The translations under genes and the position numbers were made by a program. Positions 16,599-25,275 of a stretch of 64,000 nt of DNA are shown piece by piece (positions within the stretch are counted from its first letter, which is position 1; each line of letters opens with the position of its first letter). This DNA is from Saccharopolyspora erythraea NRRL 2338 (GTDB taxonomy: Bacteria; Actinomycetota; Actinomycetes; Mycobacteriales; Pseudonocardiaceae): positions 5,073,584-5,137,583 of the forward strand of contig NC_009142.1 of NCBI RefSeq assembly GCF_000062885.1. Reading direction: 5' to 3'. Below the pieces are notes generated by a model that saw nothing but the letters and a program-made list of their open reading frames with translations, did not search any database and had not been told where the DNA came from.

Positions 16599-17428
16599 CC
16601 ACCGCCACCGGAGAGCCGCTGCTGGCCGTCAGCGACCTCCAGATCGAGCTGATCACCGAGGCCGGCGTCGTGCGCGCGGTCGACGGGGTCTCGTTCGAGA
16701 TCCGCACCGGCGAGACGGTGACGATCATCGGCGAGTCCGGTTCGGGCAAGTCGACGACCGCGATGGGCGTGCTGCGGCTGCTGCCCGACGACCTCGCCGT
16801 GCTCTCCGGCAGCGCCGTGATCGGCGGACGCGACGTCATCGCCGACCCGCGCGCGGTCCGCGAGGTGCGGGGGCGCGAGGTCTCGCTGGTCCCGCAGGAC
16901 CCGATGACCGCGCTCAGCCCGGTGCACACCATCGGCCACCAGCTCGTGCAGAGCGTGCGGCTGCGCAGGCCCGAGCTGCCCGCCGCCGCGGCGAAGGCGT
17001 CGGCCGCGGAACTGCTGGCCCGGGTCCGCATCCCCGAGCCCGACCGGCAGCTCCGCAAGTACCCGCACCAGCTCTCCGGCGGCATGCTGCAACGGGTGCT
17101 GATCGCCATCGCGCTGGCCGCCGAACCGCGGCTGCTCGTGGCCGACGAGCCGACCAGCGCGCTGGACGTCACGGTGCAGGCCGAGATCCTCGACCTGCTC
17201 CTGGAACTCCAGGAGCACACCGGCGTCGGCATCCTCATGATCACCCACGACCTCGGCGTCGCGCGGCTGGTCTCCGACCGCATCCACGTCATGCGCGCCG
17301 GGCGCTTCGTCGAGAGCGGCGAGGTGGAGGACGTCGTGGGCGCCCCGGCGCAGGAGTACACGCGGGCGCTCCTGCGGGCCGTGCCCGAACTCGGTCCCTG
17401 GGACGGAGCGAACGGAGACCCCCGATGA
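16595..17428 (+). CDS. ABC transporter ATPase, DppD type
   Basis: 277 aa. Walker A GESGSGKST near residue 46, Q-loop SLVPQDPMTALSP near 97, signature LSGGMLQRVLIA near 155, Walker B LLVADEPTSALD near 175 and H-loop ITHD near 208. The start is the ATG overlapping the upstream stop (ATGA). The family's C-terminal extension is short, and the cysteine cluster seen in some DppD proteins is absent. Confidence 0.92.
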   Translation: MTTATGEPLLAVSDLQIELITEAGVVRAVDGVSFEIRTGETVTIIGESGSGKSTTAMGVLRLLPDDLAVLSGSAVIGGRDVIADPRAVREVRGREVSLVPQDPMTALSPVHTIGHQLVQSVRLRRPELPAAAAKASAAELLARVRIPEPDRQLRKYPHQLSGGMLQRVLIAIALAAEPRLLVADEPTSALDVTVQAEILDLLLELQEHTGVGILMITHDLGVARLVSDRIHVMRAGRFVESGEVEDVVGAPAQEYTRALLRAVPELGPWDGANGDPR

Positions 17429-18255
17429 GCGAACCGATCCTGGACGTGCGCGACCTCGTCGTCGAGTACCCGACGCCCGCAGGACCGTTCCGGGCCGTCG
17501 ACGACGTCAGCTTCGCGGTGGCCGCCGGGAGCACCCTGGCGGTCGTCGGCGAGTCGGGCTGCGGCAAGTCCACCATCGCCCGGTCGCTGGTGCGGCTGCT
17601 GACGCCGACGTCCGGCAGCATCCTGCTCGGCGGGCGGGACATCGCACGGCTGGGGGAAAGGCACCTGCGTCCGCTGCGCCCCCGCATCCAGATGGTCTTC
17701 CAGGACCCCTACGGGTCGCTGGACCCGCGGCTGTCCGCCGCCGAGATCGTTGGCGAGCCGCTGCGCCTGCACGGCGTGCGCTCCAGGACCGAGCGGACCC
17801 GCGAAGCCGCCGCGCTGCTCGACCGCGTCGGGCTGCCCGCGCACGCGCTCGACCGGCGCCCGGCGGAGTTCTCCGGCGGCCAGCGGCAGCGGATCGGCAT
17901 CGCCCGCGCGCTGGCCAGCCGGCCGGAGGTCCTGGTGTGCGACGAGGCGACCAGCGCCCTCGACGTCTCGGTGCAGGCGCAGGTCCTCGCGCTGCTGCGG
18001 GAGATCCAGCGGGAGAGCTCGCTGACCTACCTGTTCATCTCGCACGACCTCGCCGTGGTCCGCGAGATCAGCGACCAGATCGTGGTGATGCGCAAGGGGT
18101 CCCTCGTCGAGCGCGGCCCCACCGAGCGGGTGCTCGCCGCACCCGGGCACCCCTACACCCGCGCGCTGCGCGCGGCCGCCCTCGACCCGTCCACCACGCG
18201 GGGCCGCAAGCCACGCGCGGCCACCGCCACGACCGCCGGAGGAGCTGTCCGATGA
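17425..18255 (+). CDS. ABC transporter ATPase, DppF type
   Basis: 276 aa. Walker A GESGCGKST near residue 43, QMVFQDPYGSLDPR near 91, signature FSGGQRQRIGIARALA near 150, Walker B VLVCDEATSALDVS near 170 and H-loop ISHD near 202. It overlaps the DppD-type gene by 4 bp, and the aldo/keto reductase ATG overlaps its stop. The two ATPases power the importer. Confidence 0.92.
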   Translation: MSEPILDVRDLVVEYPTPAGPFRAVDDVSFAVAAGSTLAVVGESGCGKSTIARSLVRLLTPTSGSILLGGRDIARLGERHLRPLRPRIQMVFQDPYGSLDPRLSAAEIVGEPLRLHGVRSRTERTREAAALLDRVGLPAHALDRRPAEFSGGQRQRIGIARALASRPEVLVCDEATSALDVSVQAQVLALLREIQRESSLTYLFISHDLAVVREISDQIVVMRKGSLVERGPTERVLAAPGHPYTRALRAAALDPSTTRGRKPRAATATTAGGAVR

Positions 18256-19229
18256 AACCCACCCGACTGCCGGGAACCGACGTTCCGCTGTCCCCGCTCG
18301 TGCTCGGCACGATGACGTTCGGGGACACCGTCGACGCCGCCGCGGCCGGCCGGATGCTCGACGTCGCGCTGGAGGCCGGGATCACCGGGGTCGACACCGC
18401 CAACGGCTACGCCGGCGGCGCGGCCGAGGAGATCCTGGCCGGCCTGCTGCGCTCGCGGCGCGACCGCGTCGTGCTCGCGACCAAGGCCGGCATCCCCCAC
18501 CCCGACGCCGGGGAGCACTCCCCGCTGTCGGCACGCGGGCTCCGGGCCGGTGTCGAAGGCAGCCTGCGGCGGCTGGGCGCCGACCGCATCGACCTGTTCT
18601 ACCTGCACCAACCCGACCGGGCGGCACCGGTGGCCGAGACGCTGACGACGGTGGCCGAGCTGGTCGCCGAGGGCAAGATCGGCGCGCTCGGCGTCTCGAA
18701 CTACGCGGCGTGGCAGATCAGCGAGCTCAACCGCGCCGCCGACGAGACCGGAGCACCCCGCCCCGTCGTCGCGCAGCAGCTCTACAACCTGCTCGCGCGG
18801 CGCATCGAGGAGGAGTACGCCGAGTTCGCGTCGGCCACCGGCCTGCTGACGATGGTCTACAACCCGCTCGGCGGCGGGCTGCTGACCGGCAGGCACTCCT
18901 TCGGGGAGCAGCCTTCCGGCGGCCGGTTCGCCGACTCCCGGGTGGCCGAGATGTACCGGCAGCGCTACTGGAACCCCGAGCTGTTCGAGTCGGTCGCCGC
19001 GCTGGCCAAGGTCGCCGACGACGCCGGGATCGGGCTGACCGAGCTGTCCCTGCGCTGGCTGGTGTCCAAGCCAGCCACCGGATCGGTCCTGCTCGGCGGC
19101 TCGAAGGTCGAGCACCTGCGGGCCAACATCGCCGCCCTCGACGCCGGGCCGCTGCCCGCCGACGTCGTCGCCGCCTGCGACGAGGTCGGTGCCGCCCTGC
19201 GCGGCCCGATGCCCGCCTACAACCGCTGA
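18252..19229 (+). CDS. aldo/keto reductase
   Basis: 325 aa (alpha/beta)8 barrel. GVDTANGYAGGAAEEILAGLL (about residues 44-64) has the Asp-Tyr pair, VLATKAG the catalytic Lys and DLFYLHQPD the His. The C-terminal NADPH site is LLGGSKVEHLRANI. It is translationally coupled to the ABC importer (ATGA overlap), so it probably acts on the imported substrate, reducing or oxidising a sugar aldehyde or keto group. Confidence 0.88.
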   Translation: MKPTRLPGTDVPLSPLVLGTMTFGDTVDAAAAGRMLDVALEAGITGVDTANGYAGGAAEEILAGLLRSRRDRVVLATKAGIPHPDAGEHSPLSARGLRAGVEGSLRRLGADRIDLFYLHQPDRAAPVAETLTTVAELVAEGKIGALGVSNYAAWQISELNRAADETGAPRPVVAQQLYNLLARRIEEEYAEFASATGLLTMVYNPLGGGLLTGRHSFGEQPSGGRFADSRVAEMYRQRYWNPELFESVAALAKVADDAGIGLTELSLRWLVSKPATGSVLLGGSKVEHLRANIAALDAGPLPADVVAACDEVGAALRGPMPAYNR

Positions 19230-19385
19230 CCGGACAGCACGAGCTTCGCTCAGCCCAGTACCGCACCGCGATCTTTTGGTCGTTGTCCTCAAGCGGCAGA
19301 GCCGCTTGGCCCACCCTCGGCACCGGCACCGCCACCCGCACCGCAACGCAAGACGAGCAAAGAAGAGAACCGAAGGAGAGAACCC

Positions 19386-20159
19386 ATGACCGCGGCCGAC
19401 TTCGCCCGCAGGATCCGCAACCGGGAGCGCGCCATCGGCTACTGGTCGGTGCTCGACGCGCCGGTCGCCACCGAGCGCATCGCGCGCCTGGGCTACGACT
19501 ACGTGGCGCTGGACTGGCAGCACGGGCTGATCGGCTACGACGGCATCCTGCACGGTATGCAGGCCATCGACGCCGGTGGGGTGTCGATCGGCGTGGTCCG
19601 GGTGGAGGCCAACGACGCGGCGTCGATCGGCCGCGCGCTCGACGCCGGAGCCGGCGGCGTGATCGTGCCGCTGGTCAACACCGCCGAGGACGCGGCGGCG
19701 GCCGTCGCCGCGACCCGGTACCCGCCGCGCGGCGTGCGCTCCTACGGCCCGATGCGCTCCATGCTGCGGATCGGTCCCAAGCCCGCGGAGGCCGACGAGA
19801 GCACCGTCGTGCTGGCCATGATCGAGACGCCGCAGGGCCTGGAGAACGTCGAGGCGATCTGCGCGACCCCGGGTCTCGACGGCGTCTACGTCGGACCGTC
19901 GGACCTGTGCCTGGCAGTCGGGGGCGCCTACCCGGGTGATCCCGATGTCGCCGAGGTCTTCGAGGCCGCGCTCAAGAAGGTGCGCGAGGTGGCCGCGGCG
20001 GCCGGGATCGCGGCAGGGATCCACACCCCAGAGGGCCGCGCCGCCGCGCGCAGGCTGGCGGAGGGCTACACCTTCGCCACGGTCGCCTCCGACCTGGTGC
20101 ACCTGGAGAAGATCGCCGCGGCGCACCTGGCGGCCGCCTCCGGAAACGAGGACTCGTGA
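19386..20159 (+). CDS. HpcH/HpaI-type class II aldolase
   Basis: 257 aa, divalent-metal pyruvate aldolase fold. Signatures are YVALDWQHGLIGYDG near residue 40, GGVIVPLVNTAEDA near 95, RSYGPMRSM near 118, metal-binding Glu in AMIETPQGLENVEAI near 141 and VYVGPSDLCLAVG near 168. The family cleaves 2-keto-3-deoxy or 4-hydroxy-2-oxo acids to pyruvate plus an aldehyde. Here it would finish breakdown of a sugar acid. The start is well supported by GAAGGAGAG. It overlaps the BNR-repeat gene by 4 bp. Confidence 0.9.
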   Translation: MTAADFARRIRNRERAIGYWSVLDAPVATERIARLGYDYVALDWQHGLIGYDGILHGMQAIDAGGVSIGVVRVEANDAASIGRALDAGAGGVIVPLVNTAEDAAAAVAATRYPPRGVRSYGPMRSMLRIGPKPAEADESTVVLAMIETPQGLENVEAICATPGLDGVYVGPSDLCLAVGGAYPGDPDVAEVFEAALKKVREVAAAAGIAAGIHTPEGRAAARRLAEGYTFATVASDLVHLEKIAAAHLAAASGNEDS

Positions 20160-21340
20160 CCACCGCCCTGCGCACCGACGGCGTGGTGCGGCCCGTCCCG
20201 GACGACCCGCACCGCCGGGAGGCGTTCCTCCCCGCCCCCGCCGTGCAGTCCCACGCCGCGAACCTGATGCCCCTGCCGGACGGTGACCTGGGGTGCGTCT
20301 GGTTCAGCGGGACGCAGGAAGGCGTGGCCGACATCGGCGTCTGGTTCTCCCGGCTCGCCGCCGGCGGGGACACCTGGTCCGAGCCCGTCCGGCTCTCCGA
20401 CGACCAGACGCGGTCCGAGCAGAACCCGGTGCTGTTCCCCGCGCCCGGCGGTGAGCTGTGGCTGCTGCACACCGCCCAGCACGCGGGCGACCAGGACACC
20501 GCGGAAGTGCGGGTGCGGACCTCCGGCGACAGCGGACGGACGTGGGGGCCGGTGCGCACGCTGGTCGCGGCGACCGAGGCGGGCGGGGTGTTCGTCCGCC
20601 AGCCGGTGGTCGTCCTGCGGTCCGGCCGGTGGCTGCTGCCCGTCTTCCACTGCGCACGTCCGGAATTCGGGAAGTGGGTCGGCGACGACGACACCAGCGC
20701 GCTGCTCGTCTCCGACGACCGCGGTGCGACCTGGCACCACGAGGAGGTTCCGGACAGCACCGGGTGCGTGCACATGAACGTCGTCGAGCTCGACGACGGC
20801 TCGTTGCTGGCCCTGTTCCGCAGCCGCTGGGCCGACGCCATCCACGAGAGCCGCTCCCACGACGGCGGGCGGAGCTGGAGCGCCCCGGTGCCGACCGCGT
20901 TGCCCAACAACAACTCCTCGATCCAGTGCACACGCCTGCGCGACGGGCGGCTGGCGCTGGTGTTCAACGCCAGCAGCGCGGCCGACGCCACCGAGCGGAG
21001 AACGTCGCTCTACGACGAGATCGACGACAACGGCATCACCGGCTCCCCGTCCACGCAGGGCGGCCCGAGCCGCGCCTTCTGGGGCGCGCCCCGGGCACCG
21101 CTGACCCTCGCCCTGTCCTCGGACGGCGGACGCACGTGGCCTGTCCGCCGGGACGTGGAGACCGGTGACGGCTACTGCATGACCAACAACTCGCGGGACG
21201 GGCTCAACCGGGAGCTGTCCTACCCGTCGGTCGCCCAGACCGCCGACGGCGTCCTGCACATCGCGTTCACCTACCACCGCAGGGCTGTCAAGCACGTGCG
21301 GATCGATCCCGACTGGGCGTCGCGGGGAGTTGCACGATGA
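20156..21340 (+). CDS. sialidase-like BNR/Asp-box repeat protein
   Basis: 394 aa beta-propeller protein. At least four Asp-box repeats (S-x-D-x-G-x-T-W) are seen: SGDSGRTWGP, SDDRGATWHH, SHDGGRSWSAP and SSDGGRTWPV. No signal peptide is visible, so it is probably cytoplasmic. This differs from classical secreted sialidases. With the aldolase and dehydrogenase it may hydrolyse or bind a sugar-acid glycoside. A true sialidase (GH33) would need an Arg triad and Tyr/Glu pair that cannot be assigned here. Confidence 0.82.
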   Translation: MTTALRTDGVVRPVPDDPHRREAFLPAPAVQSHAANLMPLPDGDLGCVWFSGTQEGVADIGVWFSRLAAGGDTWSEPVRLSDDQTRSEQNPVLFPAPGGELWLLHTAQHAGDQDTAEVRVRTSGDSGRTWGPVRTLVAATEAGGVFVRQPVVVLRSGRWLLPVFHCARPEFGKWVGDDDTSALLVSDDRGATWHHEEVPDSTGCVHMNVVELDDGSLLALFRSRWADAIHESRSHDGGRSWSAPVPTALPNNNSSIQCTRLRDGRLALVFNASSAADATERRTSLYDEIDDNGITGSPSTQGGPSRAFWGAPRAPLTLALSSDGGRTWPVRRDVETGDGYCMTNNSRDGLNRELSYPSVAQTADGVLHIAFTYHRRAVKHVRIDPDWASRGVAR

Positions 21341-22287
21341 CCACCACCCTGATCACCACTCCGACGTTCGGCCGTTTCTCCCGGGAACCGTGGGAGATCC
21401 TCGAAGCCGCCGGATCCGCCGCGGTGCGTCCGCACGAGACGCGGGCCATGCCCGCCGACGACCTGCTCGCCAGGGTGCCGGAGGCCGACGCGCTCATCGT
21501 CGGCATGGACCTGGTCACCGCCGAGGTGATCGAGGCCGGGCCCCGGCTGCGGGTGATCGCCAAGCACGGCGTGGGCGTCGACAACATCGACCTGGACGCC
21601 GCGCGGGCGCGGGGCATACCCGTGGTGTTCGCCCCCGGCAGCAACTCCCGCGCCGTGGCGGAGCTGACGTTCGGCCTGATGATCGCCGCGGCGCGGCGGA
21701 TCGCGGCGGCGCACACGGCGGTCGTCGCCGGTGACTGGCCCAAGCTCTACGGTCCCGAGCTCGCCGGCCGGACGCTCGGCGTCATCGGCTTCGGCCGGAT
21801 CGGGCGCCTGCTCGCCGGGTACGCGCAGGCCTTCGGGATGACCGTGGTCGGATACGACCCCTTCCTGGACGACGGGGAGCTGACCGAGCGGGGTGTGCGT
21901 CCGGTGAGCTTCAGCGAGTGCCTGGCGATGTCGGACTTCGTGAGCCTGCACCTGCCCGCCGAGCCCGGCAGACCGCCGCTGCTGGACCAGCGGGCTCTGC
22001 GGACGATGAAACCGGGTGCCTGCCTGGTCAACGCCGCGCGCGGCGGCCTGGTCGACGAGTCCGCGCTGGCGGAACTGCTGCACTCCGGACATCTCGGGGC
22101 CGCCGCCTGCGACGCGTTCGCCACCGAGCCGCTGGCGGACAGTCCACTGCGGACCGCGCCGAACGTGCTGCTGACACCGCACATCGGCGCGTGCAGCCAC
22201 GAGGCCAACCGCGACATGGGCGTGATGGTGGCCCAGGACGTGGCCAGGGTGCTCCGCGGCGAACAACCCCACCACAACGCCACCTGA
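21337..22287 (+). CDS. D-isomer-specific 2-hydroxyacid dehydrogenase
   Basis: 316 aa, phosphoglycerate/hydroxypyruvate-reductase-like. GVGVDNIDLDAARARGIPV (about residues 81-99) precedes the NAD motif GRTLGVIGFGRIGRLLA (about 145-161). Catalytic Arg is in NAARGGLVDESAL, Glu lies in the DAFATEPL region and His in LLTPHIGACSHEAN. It overlaps the BNR gene by 4 bp and belongs to the same operon. It likely interconverts a 2-keto acid and its hydroxyacid in the sugar-acid route. Confidence 0.9.
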   Translation: MTTTLITTPTFGRFSREPWEILEAAGSAAVRPHETRAMPADDLLARVPEADALIVGMDLVTAEVIEAGPRLRVIAKHGVGVDNIDLDAARARGIPVVFAPGSNSRAVAELTFGLMIAAARRIAAAHTAVVAGDWPKLYGPELAGRTLGVIGFGRIGRLLAGYAQAFGMTVVGYDPFLDDGELTERGVRPVSFSECLAMSDFVSLHLPAEPGRPPLLDQRALRTMKPGACLVNAARGGLVDESALAELLHSGHLGAAACDAFATEPLADSPLRTAPNVLLTPHIGACSHEANRDMGVMVAQDVARVLRGEQPHHNAT

Positions 22288-22384
22288 CGGCCAGCCGACA
22301 CCACCGTCCGAGTTCCACCGCCCCGCCGACACTCCCCCCTGCCCCGCACCCGGCGACGAGGCCGGGTGGAGAGGACGTAGCGCC

Positions 22385-23800
22385 ATGAACGCGAACCCCG
22401 CGACCAACGCACCGGTCGAGCCCGATCTCTACGCGCTGCGAGCCGAGGACGTCCGCAGGCCGCCGACGACCTTCCTCGGCAGGCTGCGCCACCTCGGTCC
22501 CGGCATGGTGCTCTCCGCGGCCGTCGTCGGCTCGGGCGAGCTGATCGTCACCACCTCGATGGGAGCCCGCGCCGGGTTCGCGCTGCTGTGGCTGGTGATC
22601 CTCAGCACCGGGGTGAAGGTGTGGATCCAGATGGAGCTGGCCCGCTGGACAATCCTCAACGGCACGACCGCGCTGGAGGGCTTCAGCCGGGTCGGCCCGC
22701 GGGCCGGGCGCGTCGGGTGGATCAACCTGCTGTGGATCGGGATGGACTTCGCCAAGATGTTCCAGCGCGGGGGCATCATCGGCGGCACGGCCGCGGCCTG
22801 CTCGATCCTGTGGCCGGTCTACGGTGCCGCCCTGAGCTTCCCGTCGCTGGTGGTGTGGACGGTGATCGTGACCGCCAGCGGTGTGCTGCTGCTGCAGAGC
22901 AGCAAGTACAGCGTGGTGGAGAACGCGGCCGTCATCTCGGTGGCCGTCTTCACCTTCGCCACCGTCGGTCTCGCGCTCGGCCTGCCGCTGGCGGACTTCT
23001 CCTACGGCCCGGGCGAGATCGCCGGCGGCCTGAGCTTCGCCATCCCCGCCGGCACCGTCGGCATCGCCGTCGCCATGTTCGGTGCCACCGGAGTCGGGGC
23101 CGACGAGATGACGACCTACACCTACTGGTGCCTGGAGAAGGGCTATGCGCGCTGGACCGGGCCCGACGACGGCACCGAGGAACGCGCCCGGCGGGCCGAG
23201 GGCTGGCTGCGGGTCATGCGGCTGGACGTGCTCGCCTCGTGGCTGGTCTGCACGCTGTGCACGCTGTCGTTCTACGTGATCGGCGCCGCGGTGCTGCACC
23301 CGCAGGGTCTGGTCCCCGAGGGCAACGACATGATCACCACGCTGTCGCGGATCTACACCGACACCATGGGCCCGTGGGCGCAGTACCTGTTCCTGTTCGG
23401 TGCGATCGCGGTGCTGTACTCCACCTACATCGGCTCGACGGCCAGCGTGCCGCGGCTGTGGACCAACACGCTCGGGCTGCTCGGCGTCATCGACTGGGAG
23501 GACGTGCGCGCCCGCCGGCGCACGATCCGCATCCTGACCTGGTGCCTCCCGCCGGTGTGGGCGACGTTCTTCCTGTTCCTCCAGTCCCCGGTGCTGATGG
23601 TCCAGGTGGGAGGGATCGGCGGCGGGGTCTTCCTGCCCGGCGTGGTGATCGCCGTGTGGAAGCTGCGGACGACCGAGGTCGACCGGCGCTTCCGCGCCAA
23701 CCCCTGGCTGACCGTCGCGCTGGTTCTCAGCAGCACCGCCATCGCCACGATCGGCGTGTACTCGGTGCTGGAGGTCTTCGGCATCGGATTCGGCGAGTAG
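22385..23800 (+). CDS. Nramp-like membrane transporter with altered ion site
   Basis: 471 aa polytopic membrane protein with Nramp-fold features, starting with LGPGMVLSAAVVGSGELIVTT. The DPGN metal motif of true Nramp metal transporters is replaced by GSGE at this position, and the MPH motif of TM6 is not seen (the region reads FGATGVGADEMTTYTYW). Divergent members like this occur beside carbohydrate operons and may not move metals. A GGAGAGGACG ribosome site precedes the ATG. It lies 97 bp after the hydroxyacid dehydrogenase and is probably the second uptake or efflux route of the island. Confidence 0.78.
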   Translation: MNANPATNAPVEPDLYALRAEDVRRPPTTFLGRLRHLGPGMVLSAAVVGSGELIVTTSMGARAGFALLWLVILSTGVKVWIQMELARWTILNGTTALEGFSRVGPRAGRVGWINLLWIGMDFAKMFQRGGIIGGTAAACSILWPVYGAALSFPSLVVWTVIVTASGVLLLQSSKYSVVENAAVISVAVFTFATVGLALGLPLADFSYGPGEIAGGLSFAIPAGTVGIAVAMFGATGVGADEMTTYTYWCLEKGYARWTGPDDGTEERARRAEGWLRVMRLDVLASWLVCTLCTLSFYVIGAAVLHPQGLVPEGNDMITTLSRIYTDTMGPWAQYLFLFGAIAVLYSTYIGSTASVPRLWTNTLGLLGVIDWEDVRARRRTIRILTWCLPPVWATFFLFLQSPVLMVQVGGIGGGVFLPGVVIAVWKLRTTEVDRRFRANPWLTVALVLSSTAIATIGVYSVLEVFGIGFGE

Positions 23801-24079
23801 CGGCACGCGAGACGCCGCCGAACGCGACCTGGCCCCTCGCACCGGAGTCCGTCGACAACGGAAATAGTGGGAAAGCGACCCGTCCGGAATTCCTCCCGAA
23901 ATCAAGATCGGCTTCTTCTGCGCCGCACCACCGCGTGATAAGAATGGCGGATGGGGCCGCCCGGGCACGACCGGAGCGGATTTGTTCAACACCGCCGGAA
24001 TCGCCCGGCGGTGCGGCGCGGCGGAATTCCGGGTCCGCCACGCCGAGCACGATCCCGGAGTCAGTGAGCGTGAGATCTG

Positions 24080-25096
24080 GTGACCACGAGTGTGCGCGAT
24101 GGCAGCGCTTTGTTGATGGAACTCCACGACGGCTTCATCCGGGCGCGAGCGCTCCAGCTCGCGGCCGAACTGCAGATCGCCGACCTGCTGTCCGACGGAC
24201 CGCGCAGCACCGACGACCTCGCCACGGCCACCGCGACGGACTCGCGGTCGCTGTACCGGCTGCTGCGGCTGCTCGCGGGCTGCGGCATCGTCTCCGAGGT
24301 CGAGCCCCGCAGCTTCGCGGTAACCGCGACCGGTGCGCACCTGCAGGGAGACCACCCGCAGTCGGTGAAGGCGACGTTGCTCAGCGCGGGGCTGTTCCAC
24401 CCGGTCTACGCCGATGCCATGCACAGCCTGCGCACCGGCGAACCGGCGTTCCCGAAGACCTTCGGCAAGCCGCTGTTCGACTACCTCAAGGACCACCCCG
24501 AGCAGGCAACGCTCTTCAACGGCGCGATGGCCGACGCCAGCAGGCTGGAGACCGCCGCGCTGCTCGAGGCCTTCGACTTCTCCGGTGCACGCGGCATCGT
24601 CGACGTCGGTGGCGGCACGGGCACGCTGCTCGGCGCGGTGCTGAGCGCGTACCCGCAGAGCACGGGCGTGGTCTACGACCTGCCGCACCTGGCCGCGGAG
24701 GCGGCCGCGAAGGCCGAGGCCGCGGGGGTCGCCGACCGCCTCACCTTCACCGGCGGCGACTTCTTCCAGGAGGTGCCGGCCGGCGGTGACCTCTACCTGC
24801 TGAAGTCGATCGTGCACGACTGGCCGGACGAGGACGCGGTGCGGATCCTTCGCGGCTGCCGGCGGGCGATGTCCCCGCAGAGCCGGCTGCTGCTCATCGA
24901 GCGGGTGCTCCCGCCGGGCGACGACGACCACCCGGGCAAGGCCATGGACATCACGCTGCTGGTCGTCCTGGGCGGCCGGGAACGCACCGAGGACGAGTAT
25001 TCGGCACTGCTCGCGGAGGCCGGTTTCCGGCTCACCGGGGTCACCCCGACCGCCTCTCCGATGAGCGTCGTCGAAGCTGTTCCGGTTCAGGACTGA
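24080..25096 (+). CDS. SAM-dependent O-methyltransferase (plant COMT/DmpM-like)
   Basis: 338 aa. N-terminal winged-helix dimerisation domain (FIRARALQLAAELQIADLL, about residues 18-36) and a Rossmann SAM domain with IVDVGGGTGTLLGAVL near 173. The putative catalytic base is His in KSIVHDWPDEDAVRIL near 241. The family methylates phenolic or enolic hydroxyls of aromatic and polyketide products. It starts with GTG, has its own terminator downstream and converges with the FAD oxidoreductase. Probably a tailoring enzyme of the adjacent cluster, by position only. Confidence 0.87.
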   Translation: MTTSVRDGSALLMELHDGFIRARALQLAAELQIADLLSDGPRSTDDLATATATDSRSLYRLLRLLAGCGIVSEVEPRSFAVTATGAHLQGDHPQSVKATLLSAGLFHPVYADAMHSLRTGEPAFPKTFGKPLFDYLKDHPEQATLFNGAMADASRLETAALLEAFDFSGARGIVDVGGGTGTLLGAVLSAYPQSTGVVYDLPHLAAEAAAKAEAAGVADRLTFTGGDFFQEVPAGGDLYLLKSIVHDWPDEDAVRILRGCRRAMSPQSRLLLIERVLPPGDDDHPGKAMDITLLVVLGGRERTEDEYSALLAEAGFRLTGVTPTASPMSVVEAVPVQD

Positions 25097-25104
25097 TCCG
25101 CGGG

Positions 25105-25140
25105 AAAGGCGTCACCATCCGGTGGCGCCTTTTCTTTTTT
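25105..25140 (+). terminator. intrinsic terminator after the O-methyltransferase
   Basis: AAAGGCGTCACC (25105-25116) pairs with GGTGGCGCCTTT (25121-25132) with one mismatch and is followed by TTCTTTTTT. It ends transcription 9 bp after the stop codon. Confidence 0.88.
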
Positions 25141-25229
25141 CGTTGCCCGCTCTTGTTCCCGGCACAATTCGAACCCGCGGCGGATGCACGTGTTCCGCGC
25201 GGGTTCCTCGTATTCGAATCGACGGAATC

Positions 25230-25268
25230 GCGAAACCAGCCGGGGGCGAGCACCCCGGCTGGTTTCGC
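25230..25268 (-). terminator. stem-loop terminator for the P450/FAD oxidoreductase unit
   Basis: A perfect 16-bp inverted repeat (25230-25245 with 25253-25268; arm GCGAAACCAGCCGGGG) lies 8 bp beyond the FAD gene's stop on the minus strand. No long T run follows, so it may be a bidirectional barrier between convergent units. Confidence 0.65.
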
Positions 25269-25275
25269 GCTCGAA

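Noticed and set aside
23801-24079. possible small gene upstream of the O-methyltransferase
   Set aside because: No frame with a ribosome site and plausible product was found; treated as a promoter region.
22028-24931. 967-aa minus-strand reading frame
   Set aside because: Antisense to the Nramp-like and O-methyltransferase genes; no domain or ribosome site.
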